Source: Verrucomicrobium spinosum DSM 4136 = JCM 18804
GTDB lineage: Bacteria; Verrucomicrobiota; Verrucomicrobiia; Verrucomicrobiales; Verrucomicrobiaceae
Direction: 5' to 3'
Length of the DNA: 64,000 nucleotides
Assembly (NCBI RefSeq): GCF_000172155.1
Contig: NZ_ABIZ01000001.1
Span: 4,373,105-4,437,104 of the forward strand
Positions 47,089 through 55,522 of this stretch are shown here, piece by piece. The notes beneath the pieces are model-generated. The model had not been told where the DNA came from. It saw only the letters and a list, made by a program, of their open reading frames with translations, and made no database searches. Within the stretch, counting starts at the first letter, position 1, and each line of letters opens with the position of its first letter. Made by a program: the position numbers and the translations under genes.

Positions 47089-47399
47089 AAGGGGCAGAGC
47101 CCATTGGCCTGATCCGGAGGCAATCCCAGCAGCGCCGGTTGAGAGAGAGCCAGCGCCACGCTCGCGCTTTCCGGCAGCGTTGCCAGGGCAAGTCGGAAGC
47201 TGGGGAGCCAAGCTTCCGCCTCACGTCCGAGCCCCGTAACAGGGGTTGCGGTGGACCGGCTTTCCCATTCCAGAACTCTCACTTCAGCCGCCAGACCACT
47301 GGACAACCACAGCAGAAAAACCAGCATCCCAAAGACTGCTGACAATGGGGCTTTCGCCTTCAGCCTCACGGTGAAGCTCTTCCTTGAAGGAGTGCTCAT
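47085..47399 (-). CDS. Short signal-peptide-bearing frame preceding the hydrolase
   Basis: This frame of about 104 residues starts STPSRKSFTVRLKAKAPLSA after the Met and has a clear signal peptide (FGMLVFLLWLSSGLAAEV). About 70 residues follow (EVRVLEWESRSTATPVTGLG, LPSFRLALATLPESASVALA). Its stop overlaps the GTG of the hydrolase gene by the sequence GTGA. It may be a separate small secreted protein coupled to the hydrolase. It may also be the N-terminal part of one secreted hydrolase split by a frameshift near 47090. Upstream ATGs at 47420 and 47453 are in frame. Confidence 0.5.
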   Translation of the reverse strand: MSTPSRKSFTVRLKAKAPLSAVFGMLVFLLWLSSGLAAEVRVLEWESRSTATPVTGLGREAEAWLPSFRLALATLPESASVALALSQPALLGLPPDQANGLCPL

Positions 47400-47748
47400 G
47401 ATCTCAATTTTTTGCCGCATGGTGTCAGTCCGCCGTGTCACCGCATCGATCACGTCCGATTATTACAAAAGCCTGACCACTGGGAAAGTTCCGATAGATT
47501 AAGTAAATTGTTGCATCCATTACTCCGGGGATGTTCGATGTGGGGCGACTCCGAGCAGGTGAATTTTTCGTTGCCACCAAACACCATATGGCTATATTTT
47601 TTCGTAACGTCGGAATTCCTCATCCAAGCCAGAAACGCTTCGAGCTAAGAGCGTTGGATGAGGTCTATAGTAGAGCCATGTGATTTTGCTTGTCGCGCAG
47701 GAAAGGTTACACTTCCAAAGCATCGCCCCCCCAAAGCCTCAGGAAAAA

Positions 47749-48153
47749 ATGGAAAAGCTCTTCAAAGTCTGGGTTTCGTTCGAAGCCACCGTGGACACCA
47801 AGTACTCATACGGCACCGTGGAAACTTATGCAGGCGTCACCTGCAACCGCGATGAACTCGAGCGGGAGGACCTGCCCCTCGAAAGCAAAGCTGTCCGTCT
47901 CGCGCAGAAGGCAGTGACGGATGTGCTGGGTCTCCGTGACAATGTCACTATGGGCACCATGTATGCCCCCAGCGTGGTTCCCAAACTTGCCCCCACCATG
48001 AGCGACCGGGAACCCCATGTCGTGTTTGAGCATGGCCGCGTCTGGTTTGGCAAGCGCTCCCTCTCCCCTGAATTAAAGGACAAGGAAAAGCTTCTGGGGC
48101 CCACGGCCAACGGCCCGCACATTCTGATGGCCTCGTCAGTTGGCAACCGTTAG
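47749..48153 (+). CDS. Hypothetical cytoplasmic protein
   Basis: I do not recognise this 134-residue protein. It is acidic/basic mixed, with no signal peptide or membrane helix. Strand-like stretches include LFKVWVSFEATVDTKYSYGT and HVVFEHGRVWFGKRSL. An AGGA lies 4-7 bases before the ATG, a fair ribosome site, and supports 47749 as the start. The nearest gene on its strand is DUF2726, 110 bases downstream. Confidence 0.6.
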   Translation: MEKLFKVWVSFEATVDTKYSYGTVETYAGVTCNRDELEREDLPLESKAVRLAQKAVTDVLGLRDNVTMGTMYAPSVVPKLAPTMSDREPHVVFEHGRVWFGKRSLSPELKDKEKLLGPTANGPHILMASSVGNR

Positions 48154-48263
48154 ACTGCCTTGACAAGTCCACCCCCGCCGATCCGTTGCAGGCCGGAGGT
48201 TCAGTCCACCTAAATCGCACTGCGTTTCGGTTGCGAGGCCGGATATTTTGGACTTGTTAAGGG

Positions 48264-48776
48264 ATGAATTGGGTCACCCAAGGCAACATCGTTCTTGCTG
48301 TCTCCGCGCTCCTGACCGTCCTGATCCTGGCGCGGTTGATCGCCGTCTTTGGGGCGGACAAAACCGGGTATTGCTCAGCAGGCGTACTGCTCACGAGTGC
48401 CGAGCTCAACTTCTTTCGCTCGCTTCAGCAAGTCATCCCACCCGGATGCTACGTGGCCTGCAAGGTGCGCCTTGCCGACATCCTGCTGGTCAGCGCAGGG
48501 GCGAACCGCAAGTCCCAGTGCCGCGCCTTCAACCGCATCAAGTCCAAGCACGCCGACTTTGTGATCTGCGAAGTCTCCACCTTCCGCATCCTCGGCGTGA
48601 TCGAACTCGATGATCGGAGCCACCGTCGTCCAGATCGCAAGGCGCGGGACGTTTTCTTTGATTCCGCGCTGCAGTCTGCCTCCGTGCCGCTGCTGCGGGT
48701 GCCCGTGAAGCGGGATTATGAGCCACGCGAACTGAAAGAAATGCTCTCCTCTAAAATTACCTCCCGCCGTGGGTGA
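48264..48776 (+). CDS. DUF2726 domain protein, membrane anchored
   Basis: This 170-residue protein has one N-terminal membrane helix (IVLAVSALLTVLILARLIAVF) and a cytoplasmic DUF2726 domain: LLTSAELNFFRSLQQVIPPG, VACKVRLADILLV, KHADFVICEVSTFRILGVIE, LDDRSHRRPDRKARDVFFD. The domain is a distant nuclease-like (restriction-endonuclease fold) group: the I-E-L-D-D-x-S-H motif resembles that of vsr/topoisomerase-associated nucleases. Function is unproven. It is not next to any DNA-processing gene here. Confidence 0.8.
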   Translation: MNWVTQGNIVLAVSALLTVLILARLIAVFGADKTGYCSAGVLLTSAELNFFRSLQQVIPPGCYVACKVRLADILLVSAGANRKSQCRAFNRIKSKHADFVICEVSTFRILGVIELDDRSHRRPDRKARDVFFDSALQSASVPLLRVPVKRDYEPRELKEMLSSKITSRRG

Positions 48777-49171
48777 CACGCTCATATTCTGCGCAATGGC
48801 GTTGCAAATTGCCCTGCCATCATCGGCAAATTCTTGCGTCTTGCACGGCCACCATTTGAAGTGCCCGGATATAGGATTCACAAAACTCTCAATTTCAGGC
48901 AGGTTAAATAATTGTAACTAATAGGCACAGAGCATGCGCTCCTATGCGATGCTATGAGCAGCCCCGCCCTCCCTTCGATCCTTCCCCCGGCCTTTCTTTT
49001 CGCCTCGGGCACCTGGTTGAAATCCTGCGGAGTTTGCGAACTGGACAAGCCCTTCCCCCAAACTCGCCCGATCATTGCGCGCAGCCGGAGTCGCAAATCG
49101 AGAGCCTCAAAAGGCGACACGTCGCCATCTCCGCTTGATCCTCAGCGATGAGCGGCGGATAGGGATACAGC
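48777..49171. other. Intergenic region, no supported gene
   Basis: About 395 bases. A 65-codon plus-strand frame at 48954 has a CxxC (CGVC) but is otherwise low in protein-like character, so I leave it out. No terminator or promoter was recognised. AT content rises near 48890-48930. Confidence 0.3.
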
Positions 49172-49822
49172 GTGAAGTATCGACTGGTCATTTTTGATTT
49201 CGACGGCACCCTGGCGGACACCGTGCCATGGATGCTGGGGGTAGCGGATGAAATCGCGGACCGACATCACTTTCCCCGCCTCACCGAGGCCGATCTGGAG
49301 GCCCTGCGGGGACCTCAAGGGGCCAGCATACCCCGCCTGCTAAAGATCCCACGCTGGAAACTCCTGCTCATCGCCCGGGACGGCCGCCGCATGATGGCTG
49401 CCAAGTTGGATGAAATCCGGCTGTTTCCAGGTAGTGAGGACCTCCTCCGCCAGCTTTCCGCAGGCGGAACCCGCATCGCCATCGTCAGTTCCAACTCAGA
49501 AAGCAACATCCGGCAGATCCTGGGAGAGGAACTCTCCAGCCTCGTGGAGCACTATGAATGCGGTGCCTCGTTTTTTGGTAAAAGCCGCAAACTGCGCCGC
49601 GTGATCAAGAAGTGCGGGTTGCCCGCAGAGGCCATCCTGAGCGTTGGCGACGAGATGAGGGATCTCACTGCAACACTGGATGTGGGGCTTCCTTTCGGAG
49701 CCGTATCCTGGGGCCTCTGCCATGCCCACGCGCTGGAAACGGCAGGAGCCACCGTGGTCTTTGAGAGTCTCGCCCAGATCGGTGACCTCGTACTCTCAGC
49801 CCCCGCCTCTGTCAGCCACTGA
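49172..49822 (+). CDS. HAD-superfamily hydrolase (phosphoglycolate-phosphatase-like)
   Basis: This 216-residue protein has the HAD catalytic motif VIFDFDGTLADT (nucleophile Asp and second Asp), motif II in ALVSSN-like IAIVSSNSESNI, a Lys in GKSRKLRRVIKK, and motif III/IV in AILSVGDEMRDL. A cap domain at about 15-90 places it in the subfamily I group. Such enzymes dephosphorylate small phosphates. The start codon is GTG at 49172. Substrate unknown. Confidence 0.87.
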   Translation: MKYRLVIFDFDGTLADTVPWMLGVADEIADRHHFPRLTEADLEALRGPQGASIPRLLKIPRWKLLLIARDGRRMMAAKLDEIRLFPGSEDLLRQLSAGGTRIAIVSSNSESNIRQILGEELSSLVEHYECGASFFGKSRKLRRVIKKCGLPAEAILSVGDEMRDLTATLDVGLPFGAVSWGLCHAHALETAGATVVFESLAQIGDLVLSAPASVSH

Positions 49823-49870
49823 GCATGCTGGCGTTGTGCCCGCGCCCCCTTCCCTCCCACTTGCCCAGTT

Positions 49871-51151
49871 ATGCTCAGGCTCCTCCCTCCGCTACTTTCC
49901 CTCGTCCTGCTCGCTCAGGGAGGACCGGCCCAGGATAGTCGCCCCTTCCCTGCTGCTGACTCCAAAAAAGGACTGCAGGTGCAGATGGTGGACGACGCGC
50001 TCGCCTTGGGCATCCGGCATGCCGGCATCAACGTGAATCTGGCCGCGCTTCTGGCCGACGCAGGCACCGCCCATCGCGTTGGTTTCCGCTCTGAGGATCG
50101 CGAGTACTTCATCAATGAGGACTACGCCCGCAGCCTCGATCGGCAGATCAAGCCCCTCTCCGACGCCGGTGTGCTGGTCTATTTGATCCTCATCCAGTAC
50201 CCCAGCCGCGTTCCAGAGAAGGACGCCGTCTTGATCCATCCCAAGGCCAGAGCCGATGGAAAATACATCATCCCCGCCTTCAACACCGCGACGGAGACGG
50301 GCCTGCGCCACTACCGGGCTTTGATAGAATTCCTCGCCGCACGGTACAGCGGTGAGAAGTCCGTCTCAGGTCAGGTCTGGGGCTACATCGTGGGCAATGA
50401 GGTGAACTCCCAGTTCACCTGGTACAACCTTGGCCACATACCGGTGGCGGAGGCTGCGATGGAGTACGAGAAGGCCGTACGCACCACTCATGATGCCGTG
50501 CGGCGACACTCCCTGCATGCCCGTTGCTACCTGTCGTTTGATCATCACTGGAATGTCTCTGTTCCTGGCATCAGCCCGACAGAGGCCTACAAGACGAAGG
50601 AGTTTCTGGACAACTTCGCCCGCACCGCCCGCGAGCATGGCGACTTCGAATGGCATGTGGCGCACCACCCCTACCCTGATGATCTGGGTAACCCGCGCAC
50701 TTGGGAGGACAAAAACGCGTGGCCCACCGAAGACTCACCCCACATCACCTTCAAGAACCTGGAGGTGGCCACCCGGCACATGAACCGCCCGGACCTCCTC
50801 TGGCAGGGCAAACCGCGCCGGATCATCCTCAGTGAACAGGGCCTGCACTGCCTGGATACCCCGGATGGCGAAACCCTCCAGGCGGCAGGATTTGCCTATG
50901 TCTGGGAAAAGCTGCGCCGCCAGCCGGGTATCGACGCCCTCATCTGGCATCGTCATGTGGATCACACCCAGGAGGGCGGGCTCAAGCTGGGACTCTGGAC
51001 CACCAAGCCTGGCACCATCTCCGAGCCCGGGCGAAAGCGCCCGTTCTACGATCTCTTCCAAAAAGCAGACACGCCCGCCTGGGATGAAGCGGCAAAGTTT
51101 GCCCTTCCCGTGGTCGGCTTGAAGTCCTGGGACGAGCTCAAGGGGCCCTGA
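49871..51151 (+). CDS. Secreted DUF5722 protein (glycoside-hydrolase-like)
   Basis: This 426-residue protein has a signal peptide (about 1-20) and the DUF5722 TIM-barrel pattern: ALGIRHAGINVNLAALLA, GVLVYLILIQYPSRVP, VWGYIVGNEVNSQFTWYNLG, FEWHVAHHPYPDDLGNPRTW, RIILSEQGLHCLDT and ALIWHRHVDH. The conserved Asn-Glu in GNEVNS and Glu in LSEQG resemble the acid/base and nucleophile positions of clan GH-A glycosidases. Substrate is unknown. It starts 49 bases after the HAD gene on the same strand. Confidence 0.83.
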   Translation: MLRLLPPLLSLVLLAQGGPAQDSRPFPAADSKKGLQVQMVDDALALGIRHAGINVNLAALLADAGTAHRVGFRSEDREYFINEDYARSLDRQIKPLSDAGVLVYLILIQYPSRVPEKDAVLIHPKARADGKYIIPAFNTATETGLRHYRALIEFLAARYSGEKSVSGQVWGYIVGNEVNSQFTWYNLGHIPVAEAAMEYEKAVRTTHDAVRRHSLHARCYLSFDHHWNVSVPGISPTEAYKTKEFLDNFARTAREHGDFEWHVAHHPYPDDLGNPRTWEDKNAWPTEDSPHITFKNLEVATRHMNRPDLLWQGKPRRIILSEQGLHCLDTPDGETLQAAGFAYVWEKLRRQPGIDALIWHRHVDHTQEGGLKLGLWTTKPGTISEPGRKRPFYDLFQKADTPAWDEAAKFALPVVGLKSWDELKGP

Positions 51152-51169
51152 CCTCCCCTGGAATCTCCA

Positions 51170-51805
51170 TCAAACCTCCGCCACCGCCCGGATCGGAGAA
51201 CCGTCCCGACCCGCGAAGTTCAAGGGAAAACCGATGAACTGGAACTCCCGGTCGTCCGGCAGCGCGTCCAGGTTGGCCAACCCTTCCACGATCACCATCT
51301 CCACCCCATGCCCGAGCAGCGTGTGGTGGATCTCGTAGTAGTCCTTTCCCGGTGTGGGGGTGTCCATACCGATGAGGCGGAGCCTGCGTGATGCCAGATA
51401 GACAGCCGCCTCCTGTGTCATGGAGGGAGCCTCTTCATAGTACCGCAGGGTGCCGTATTCGCGGTGCCAGCCCGTCTCAAACAGGATCCTGGCTCCGGGA
51501 TAGAGCACCGCTTCGTGCTTGCGGAAGTCGGCCGAGGTAATTTCCTCCCCTGCCCGTTTTGGCACCCGGATGACCCGTGCTGGACCGTAAAACCAATCCA
51601 GTGGCATTTGATCGAGCGTGCGCCCATCCTCCACAAAGTGAAACATGGCGTCCAGATGGGTGCCATGATGAGAGCTCATCGTGATGCGGGACAGATTGCA
51701 TCGGGGACCGGAAGCCGTGGTAAAGTGCGCCTCAATCAACAAGGCGGGGTCTCCCGGAAACGACTGCTGACCCTGGCAGATGGGATGAGAGAGATCGACA
51801 AGCAT
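51170..51805 (-). CDS. Cyclase-family protein (kynurenine-formamidase-like)
   Basis: This 211-residue protein has the metal-binding motif SHHGTHLDAMFHF (about 44-56), followed by ARVIRVPKRAGEEI and ILFETGW. The family hydrolyses N-formylkynurenine (KynB) or other cyclic amides. The later GMDTPTPGKDYYEIHHTLL is a family block that varies with substrate. Which substrate applies is not shown. It is convergent with the DUF5722 gene, whose stop lies 18 bases away. Confidence 0.85.
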   Translation of the reverse strand: MLVDLSHPICQGQQSFPGDPALLIEAHFTTASGPRCNLSRITMSSHHGTHLDAMFHFVEDGRTLDQMPLDWFYGPARVIRVPKRAGEEITSADFRKHEAVLYPGARILFETGWHREYGTLRYYEEAPSMTQEAAVYLASRRLRLIGMDTPTPGKDYYEIHHTLLGHGVEMVIVEGLANLDALPDDREFQFIGFPLNFAGRDGSPIRAVAEV

Positions 51806-51920
51806 GAGATGGGCTGAACGGTCGAAGCGTCGGCTTTCGAGCGATTTCTTTCACTTAAACGCCTGCTTATTGTGATTTTCACCGGTTTACACAACGAGTA
51901 AACGCGAGTCATTTTCTGCA

Positions 51921-54464
51921 ATGAGCATGGGGCGCAACTTGGTGATTCTAGGGATCTGGGCCACGGGCATGGGAGCTTGGGCATGGTGGAAATATGTTCG
52001 GATCGATGACAACCTGTCCCTCCCGGGAGTGGAGACCCATGCCGCAAATCGCAAGCCGCCTGCTCCGGGAGTGGATGTGACGTGGAAGTGGACCTCCGAG
52101 TCCACCTGGCTGGTGGATCAAGTCGCACGCGACATCGCCGAGATCAGCCTCTTTGCCAGCAACCCCAAAGCATCTGCGGAAGACCTCGCTTCCTTGGAAG
52201 TGAAGGTCGAGTCCGTCTCGAACAGCGACACTAGCTACCTGGTATCTGCCTCGGCTAATCGCGCCAAGAAGGATAAATGCAGCACCACTCTGCCCCTGGG
52301 TCACCATCTCTGGGCTCCAGAGAACTTCGTCCCCTGGGCCCAAGCCGTGCAGAAGGGATGGAAGATCACCCACCAGAAGGGCAAACCAAGCAACCCACCA
52401 GCGGCAAGCGGCCTGGAACTCGCCAAGAAGCTCCTGGAACCCACCAGCACCGTTTTGATGGGGGAGTCCAACCGGCTGTCCAAGGAACTGAACCAAGCCC
52501 CCCTGGATGCAGGCCTGCATGATCAATCCGCGCTCCTGGCGGGAGCATTGGCATTGCGGGAGGCCGCGGGCGCGTTCTCCGATGCCCGCCCAGCTCTCTG
52601 CCGCATGACCGCCCATCTGGCCCTGGCAAAATGCCTTGCGCCGCAGTCAACCCCCGAGCGGGAACTGGCCGAAGCCATCCTCCTCACCCTGGCATGCCGA
52701 CAGGTGGATGCATTAGAGCGCATCGAGAAATTCCCCCCGGAACTCGCCGCTTGGCAAACAGCCCTCAAGCTCCGCAATACCAGCGACTGGCGCCTGGTGG
52801 AAAAGCCCGGCCAGGTCACCCTGCTGGAACGTCGGGAGCATGCCCGGGCGCTGATCACCTGCCGGGACGCAAGCGCGCTCATCAAGACATTCGAGGAAAC
52901 TCCCCCCGCAGATCTGCCGGACTGGAGCCGCATCGCCACCGAGCAGAACTTCAGCGTCGGTGAAGGTCATGTCCTCGCCAATGGCTGGCTGGAGCGGGAG
53001 ATAGCCGATCTGGCGGAGTCCTGGAAGGCCTGGTCCGGCAAGGATCTGAAGACGGACAACCTGGTCGTGATCCTCAACGACCCACCCACCCGCTGCCTGG
53101 GCAGGAATCAGAACGGGAAACCCGCCCTGGAAGTGCTCGGATGGGGACTCGTCGCCGCCGGGCACCAGCGTCATCTCTGCCATGCCATGGACCGCACCCA
53201 GGCCTTTCTGCGAGACATGTGGGGCGTGCCGGATGCGGCAGCGGGCTTTGAAAAACAGGTGCTACAGCACTTTGCCGGCATGCGGCTGCTGCCCTTCGCC
53301 CTCAAGCGCATCGCCACCTCTGAAAAGCTCTACCGCACGGCGGTTGAGGATGCCAGTGCCCTCTGCCGGAAGCAGCCAGACCTCGTCACCTGCTGCAACT
53401 GGGCCACGCTGCGGCAGAAGGGGAGGTTCTCTGCGCAAGCCACCTCCCTGCCCCGGGCCCAGGCGTGGTTTACCCGGGAGTTGGCTCTCGGAACCGCATA
53501 CGATTTTCGCTCCCGCTACATCGATCTCGGCACGCTTTACAATGCCAGCATTGGGTTCTGGGACAAACTGGCCGCCATCGCCCCCTACCACTATGATGTG
53601 ACCCGGTCCTATCTGTACAAAAAGCATGGCAACTCCCCCACCCTGGAGCAGTTTCACCAGGTGTACGCCAAGTTGGAAGAGTACCACCTGCCTGTGATGG
53701 AGCACATCAGCACGAACCTCAAGGGGGACCCCAAGGCCTACATGGCCTACATGACCCGGATCTGCCAGCTCAACCCGGATGAGTTCATCGACCTGGGCCA
53801 GTATCTGGTGGAAAAAGGGTTCAAGGAAGATGCCGCATTTGCCTATCAGGCGGCGTTTGAAACGGCAACCGACCGCGTAGCATGGGCCAATCATGCTGAC
53901 TGGCTGGTGAACTACTACTTTGACAACGGGCGCACCGACGATGCCGTGAAAATAGCGACAGCCGCCGCGGAGGTTTACTCCTACCGCGGTCTGGAGACCA
54001 TGGCCAGGCTCATGGAGCGCATGGAAAAGTGGGAGGATGCCGCCAAGCACTTCGCAGCCATCGGCGAACGGTACAATGACAATGCTCCCCTCATCGCGTT
54101 CCTGGAGCGCAATCAGGAACGGGATCCCAAGCTCGCGGAAGCCTACAAACAGGCCCTCGCCCCCATCTTTCCAGATGGAATAAAAGACGCAACCTTGGCA
54201 GACTTCAAGGATGCCCCGGTCGATGGGGTAGAGTTCACCTCTACCAGCCAGTTGCTGGTCCGCAGCGGGTTAAAACTGGGGCACATTGTCGTGGCACTGG
54301 ACGGGCACCGTGTGCAAACGCTGGAGCAATACCTTGTCCTCCGGAACATGAAGTCCGAAGCCCCTCTCGACCTGATTGTGTGGGACGGCTCAGCCTACCG
54401 CCAAGTGATCGCCCAGGTGCCCAAACGGAAGTTCGGCTGCGACATGGAATCCTACATCAAGTGA
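51921..54464 (+). CDS. Large membrane-anchored TPR-like protein, unknown function
   Basis: I do not recognise a family for this 847-residue protein. One membrane helix lies at about residues 6-24 (LVILGIWATGMGAWAWW). The middle is mostly helical. TPR-like units appear toward the C-terminus: FIDLGQYLVEKGFKEDAAFA, ADWLVNYYFDNGRTDDAVKI and ETMARLMERMEKWEDAAKHF. The last 80 residues (LLVRSGLKLGHIVVALDGHR, VQTLEQYLVLRN) resemble a PDZ-like peptide-binding fold. Such a layout would suit a scaffold facing the periplasm. This is inference only. It is transcribed alone. Confidence 0.65.
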   Translation: MSMGRNLVILGIWATGMGAWAWWKYVRIDDNLSLPGVETHAANRKPPAPGVDVTWKWTSESTWLVDQVARDIAEISLFASNPKASAEDLASLEVKVESVSNSDTSYLVSASANRAKKDKCSTTLPLGHHLWAPENFVPWAQAVQKGWKITHQKGKPSNPPAASGLELAKKLLEPTSTVLMGESNRLSKELNQAPLDAGLHDQSALLAGALALREAAGAFSDARPALCRMTAHLALAKCLAPQSTPERELAEAILLTLACRQVDALERIEKFPPELAAWQTALKLRNTSDWRLVEKPGQVTLLERREHARALITCRDASALIKTFEETPPADLPDWSRIATEQNFSVGEGHVLANGWLEREIADLAESWKAWSGKDLKTDNLVVILNDPPTRCLGRNQNGKPALEVLGWGLVAAGHQRHLCHAMDRTQAFLRDMWGVPDAAAGFEKQVLQHFAGMRLLPFALKRIATSEKLYRTAVEDASALCRKQPDLVTCCNWATLRQKGRFSAQATSLPRAQAWFTRELALGTAYDFRSRYIDLGTLYNASIGFWDKLAAIAPYHYDVTRSYLYKKHGNSPTLEQFHQVYAKLEEYHLPVMEHISTNLKGDPKAYMAYMTRICQLNPDEFIDLGQYLVEKGFKEDAAFAYQAAFETATDRVAWANHADWLVNYYFDNGRTDDAVKIATAAAEVYSYRGLETMARLMERMEKWEDAAKHFAAIGERYNDNAPLIAFLERNQERDPKLAEAYKQALAPIFPDGIKDATLADFKDAPVDGVEFTSTSQLLVRSGLKLGHIVVALDGHRVQTLEQYLVLRNMKSEAPLDLIVWDGSAYRQVIAQVPKRKFGCDMESYIK

Positions 54465-54483
54465 TGCCGTGGGAACCCTGACC

Positions 54484-55455
54484 TCACACCAGCTTCATGC
54501 GGGTGAGGTCCTGGGTGTCCACCAGACCCACGGGTTGTCCCGTTTCATTCAGCACCACCAGATCATCCACCCGGTGGTGCTCCAGCACGGCCAGGACCTC
54601 CGCAGCCAGCTTGGACTCCGCAATGCTGACCGGATTTCGCGTCATGAAATGCGCCACCGGCCGCCCCGCGATATTTGGATCCGCCTGGAAGGCTCGCACA
54701 AAGTCTCCATGTGTGAACACCCCCGCAAGCATCCCTGCCGGGTTCACAATCACTGCGGCACCGCAGCGAGCTCGTGTCATGGCTTGCAGAGCCTCCTGGA
54801 TCGTCGATTCCTCTGTAGCCAGCGCCAGGGAGGTGCCGGTACGCATCACATCGCCCACTTTCGTGAGCAGGGCGCGGCCCAGCGATCCACTAGGGTGATA
54901 CTTCGCAAAGTCATCCTCGCGGAAGCCACGCGCCTCCAGCAGCACCATGGCCAGGGCATCGCACAGCACCAGCATCGCCGTCGTGCTGGAGGTGGGTGCC
55001 AGATTCAGCGGGCACGCCTCCCGCTGCACGTGCACGTCCAGCACCACATCGGCATTGCGTGCCAAGGTGCTGCTGAGCCCGCCGGTGATCGCGATCAGCG
55101 TCACCCGATGACGCCGCAGATGCGGCAGCAGATCCACCAGTTCCTGTGTCTCCCCACTGTAGCTGAGCAGGACCACCGCATCACCATCATCCAGCACGCC
55201 CAAGTCCCCATGCAGGGCATCCTGGGCATTCAGGTTCACGCTCGTGGCCCCCGTGCTGTTCAGCGTCGCCACGAGCTTCCGGCCAATGTTTCCACTCTTG
55301 CCCACACCGCACACCACGATCTTGCGGGTGGCCGTCAGGCAGCCCAGCAGGACATTCACCGCCTCGGTGAAACTCTCCCCCACGCGGTCCCGCAGACGGT
55401 TCAGTTCTTCAATTTCCAGCTCGATGACGCGACGTGCTTTCTCAGGAAAATTCAT
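54484..55455 (-). CDS. kdsD: Arabinose-5-phosphate isomerase (KdsD/KpsF type)
   Basis: This protein of about 323 residues converts ribulose-5-phosphate to arabinose-5-phosphate, the first step to Kdo in LPS. An SIS domain (about 1-190) has KIVVCGVGKSGNIGRKLVAT and LNAQDALHGDLGVLDDGD. Two CBS domains follow (about 200-323, VMRTGTSLALATEESTIQEA and HFMTRNPVSIAESKLAAEVL). I chose the ATG at 55455; one at 55473 is in frame. It is divergent from the glycosyltransferase gene. The symbol is by function; a GutQ-like role is possible. Confidence 0.92.
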   Translation of the reverse strand: MNFPEKARRVIELEIEELNRLRDRVGESFTEAVNVLLGCLTATRKIVVCGVGKSGNIGRKLVATLNSTGATSVNLNAQDALHGDLGVLDDGDAVVLLSYSGETQELVDLLPHLRRHRVTLIAITGGLSSTLARNADVVLDVHVQREACPLNLAPTSSTTAMLVLCDALAMVLLEARGFREDDFAKYHPSGSLGRALLTKVGDVMRTGTSLALATEESTIQEALQAMTRARCGAAVIVNPAGMLAGVFTHGDFVRAFQADPNIAGRPVAHFMTRNPVSIAESKLAAEVLAVLEHHRVDDLVVLNETGQPVGLVDTQDLTRMKLV

Positions 55456-55522
55456 GGTGACAGGGGCCAGCATTCAACTAGGGATGCCTCCCGCCAAACT
55501 AGAGAATCCCCACCCGCCCGCA

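Noticed and set aside
48954-49151. 65-codon plus-strand frame with a CxxC motif
   Set aside because: Only one CxxC, no other protein-like features and no ribosome site.
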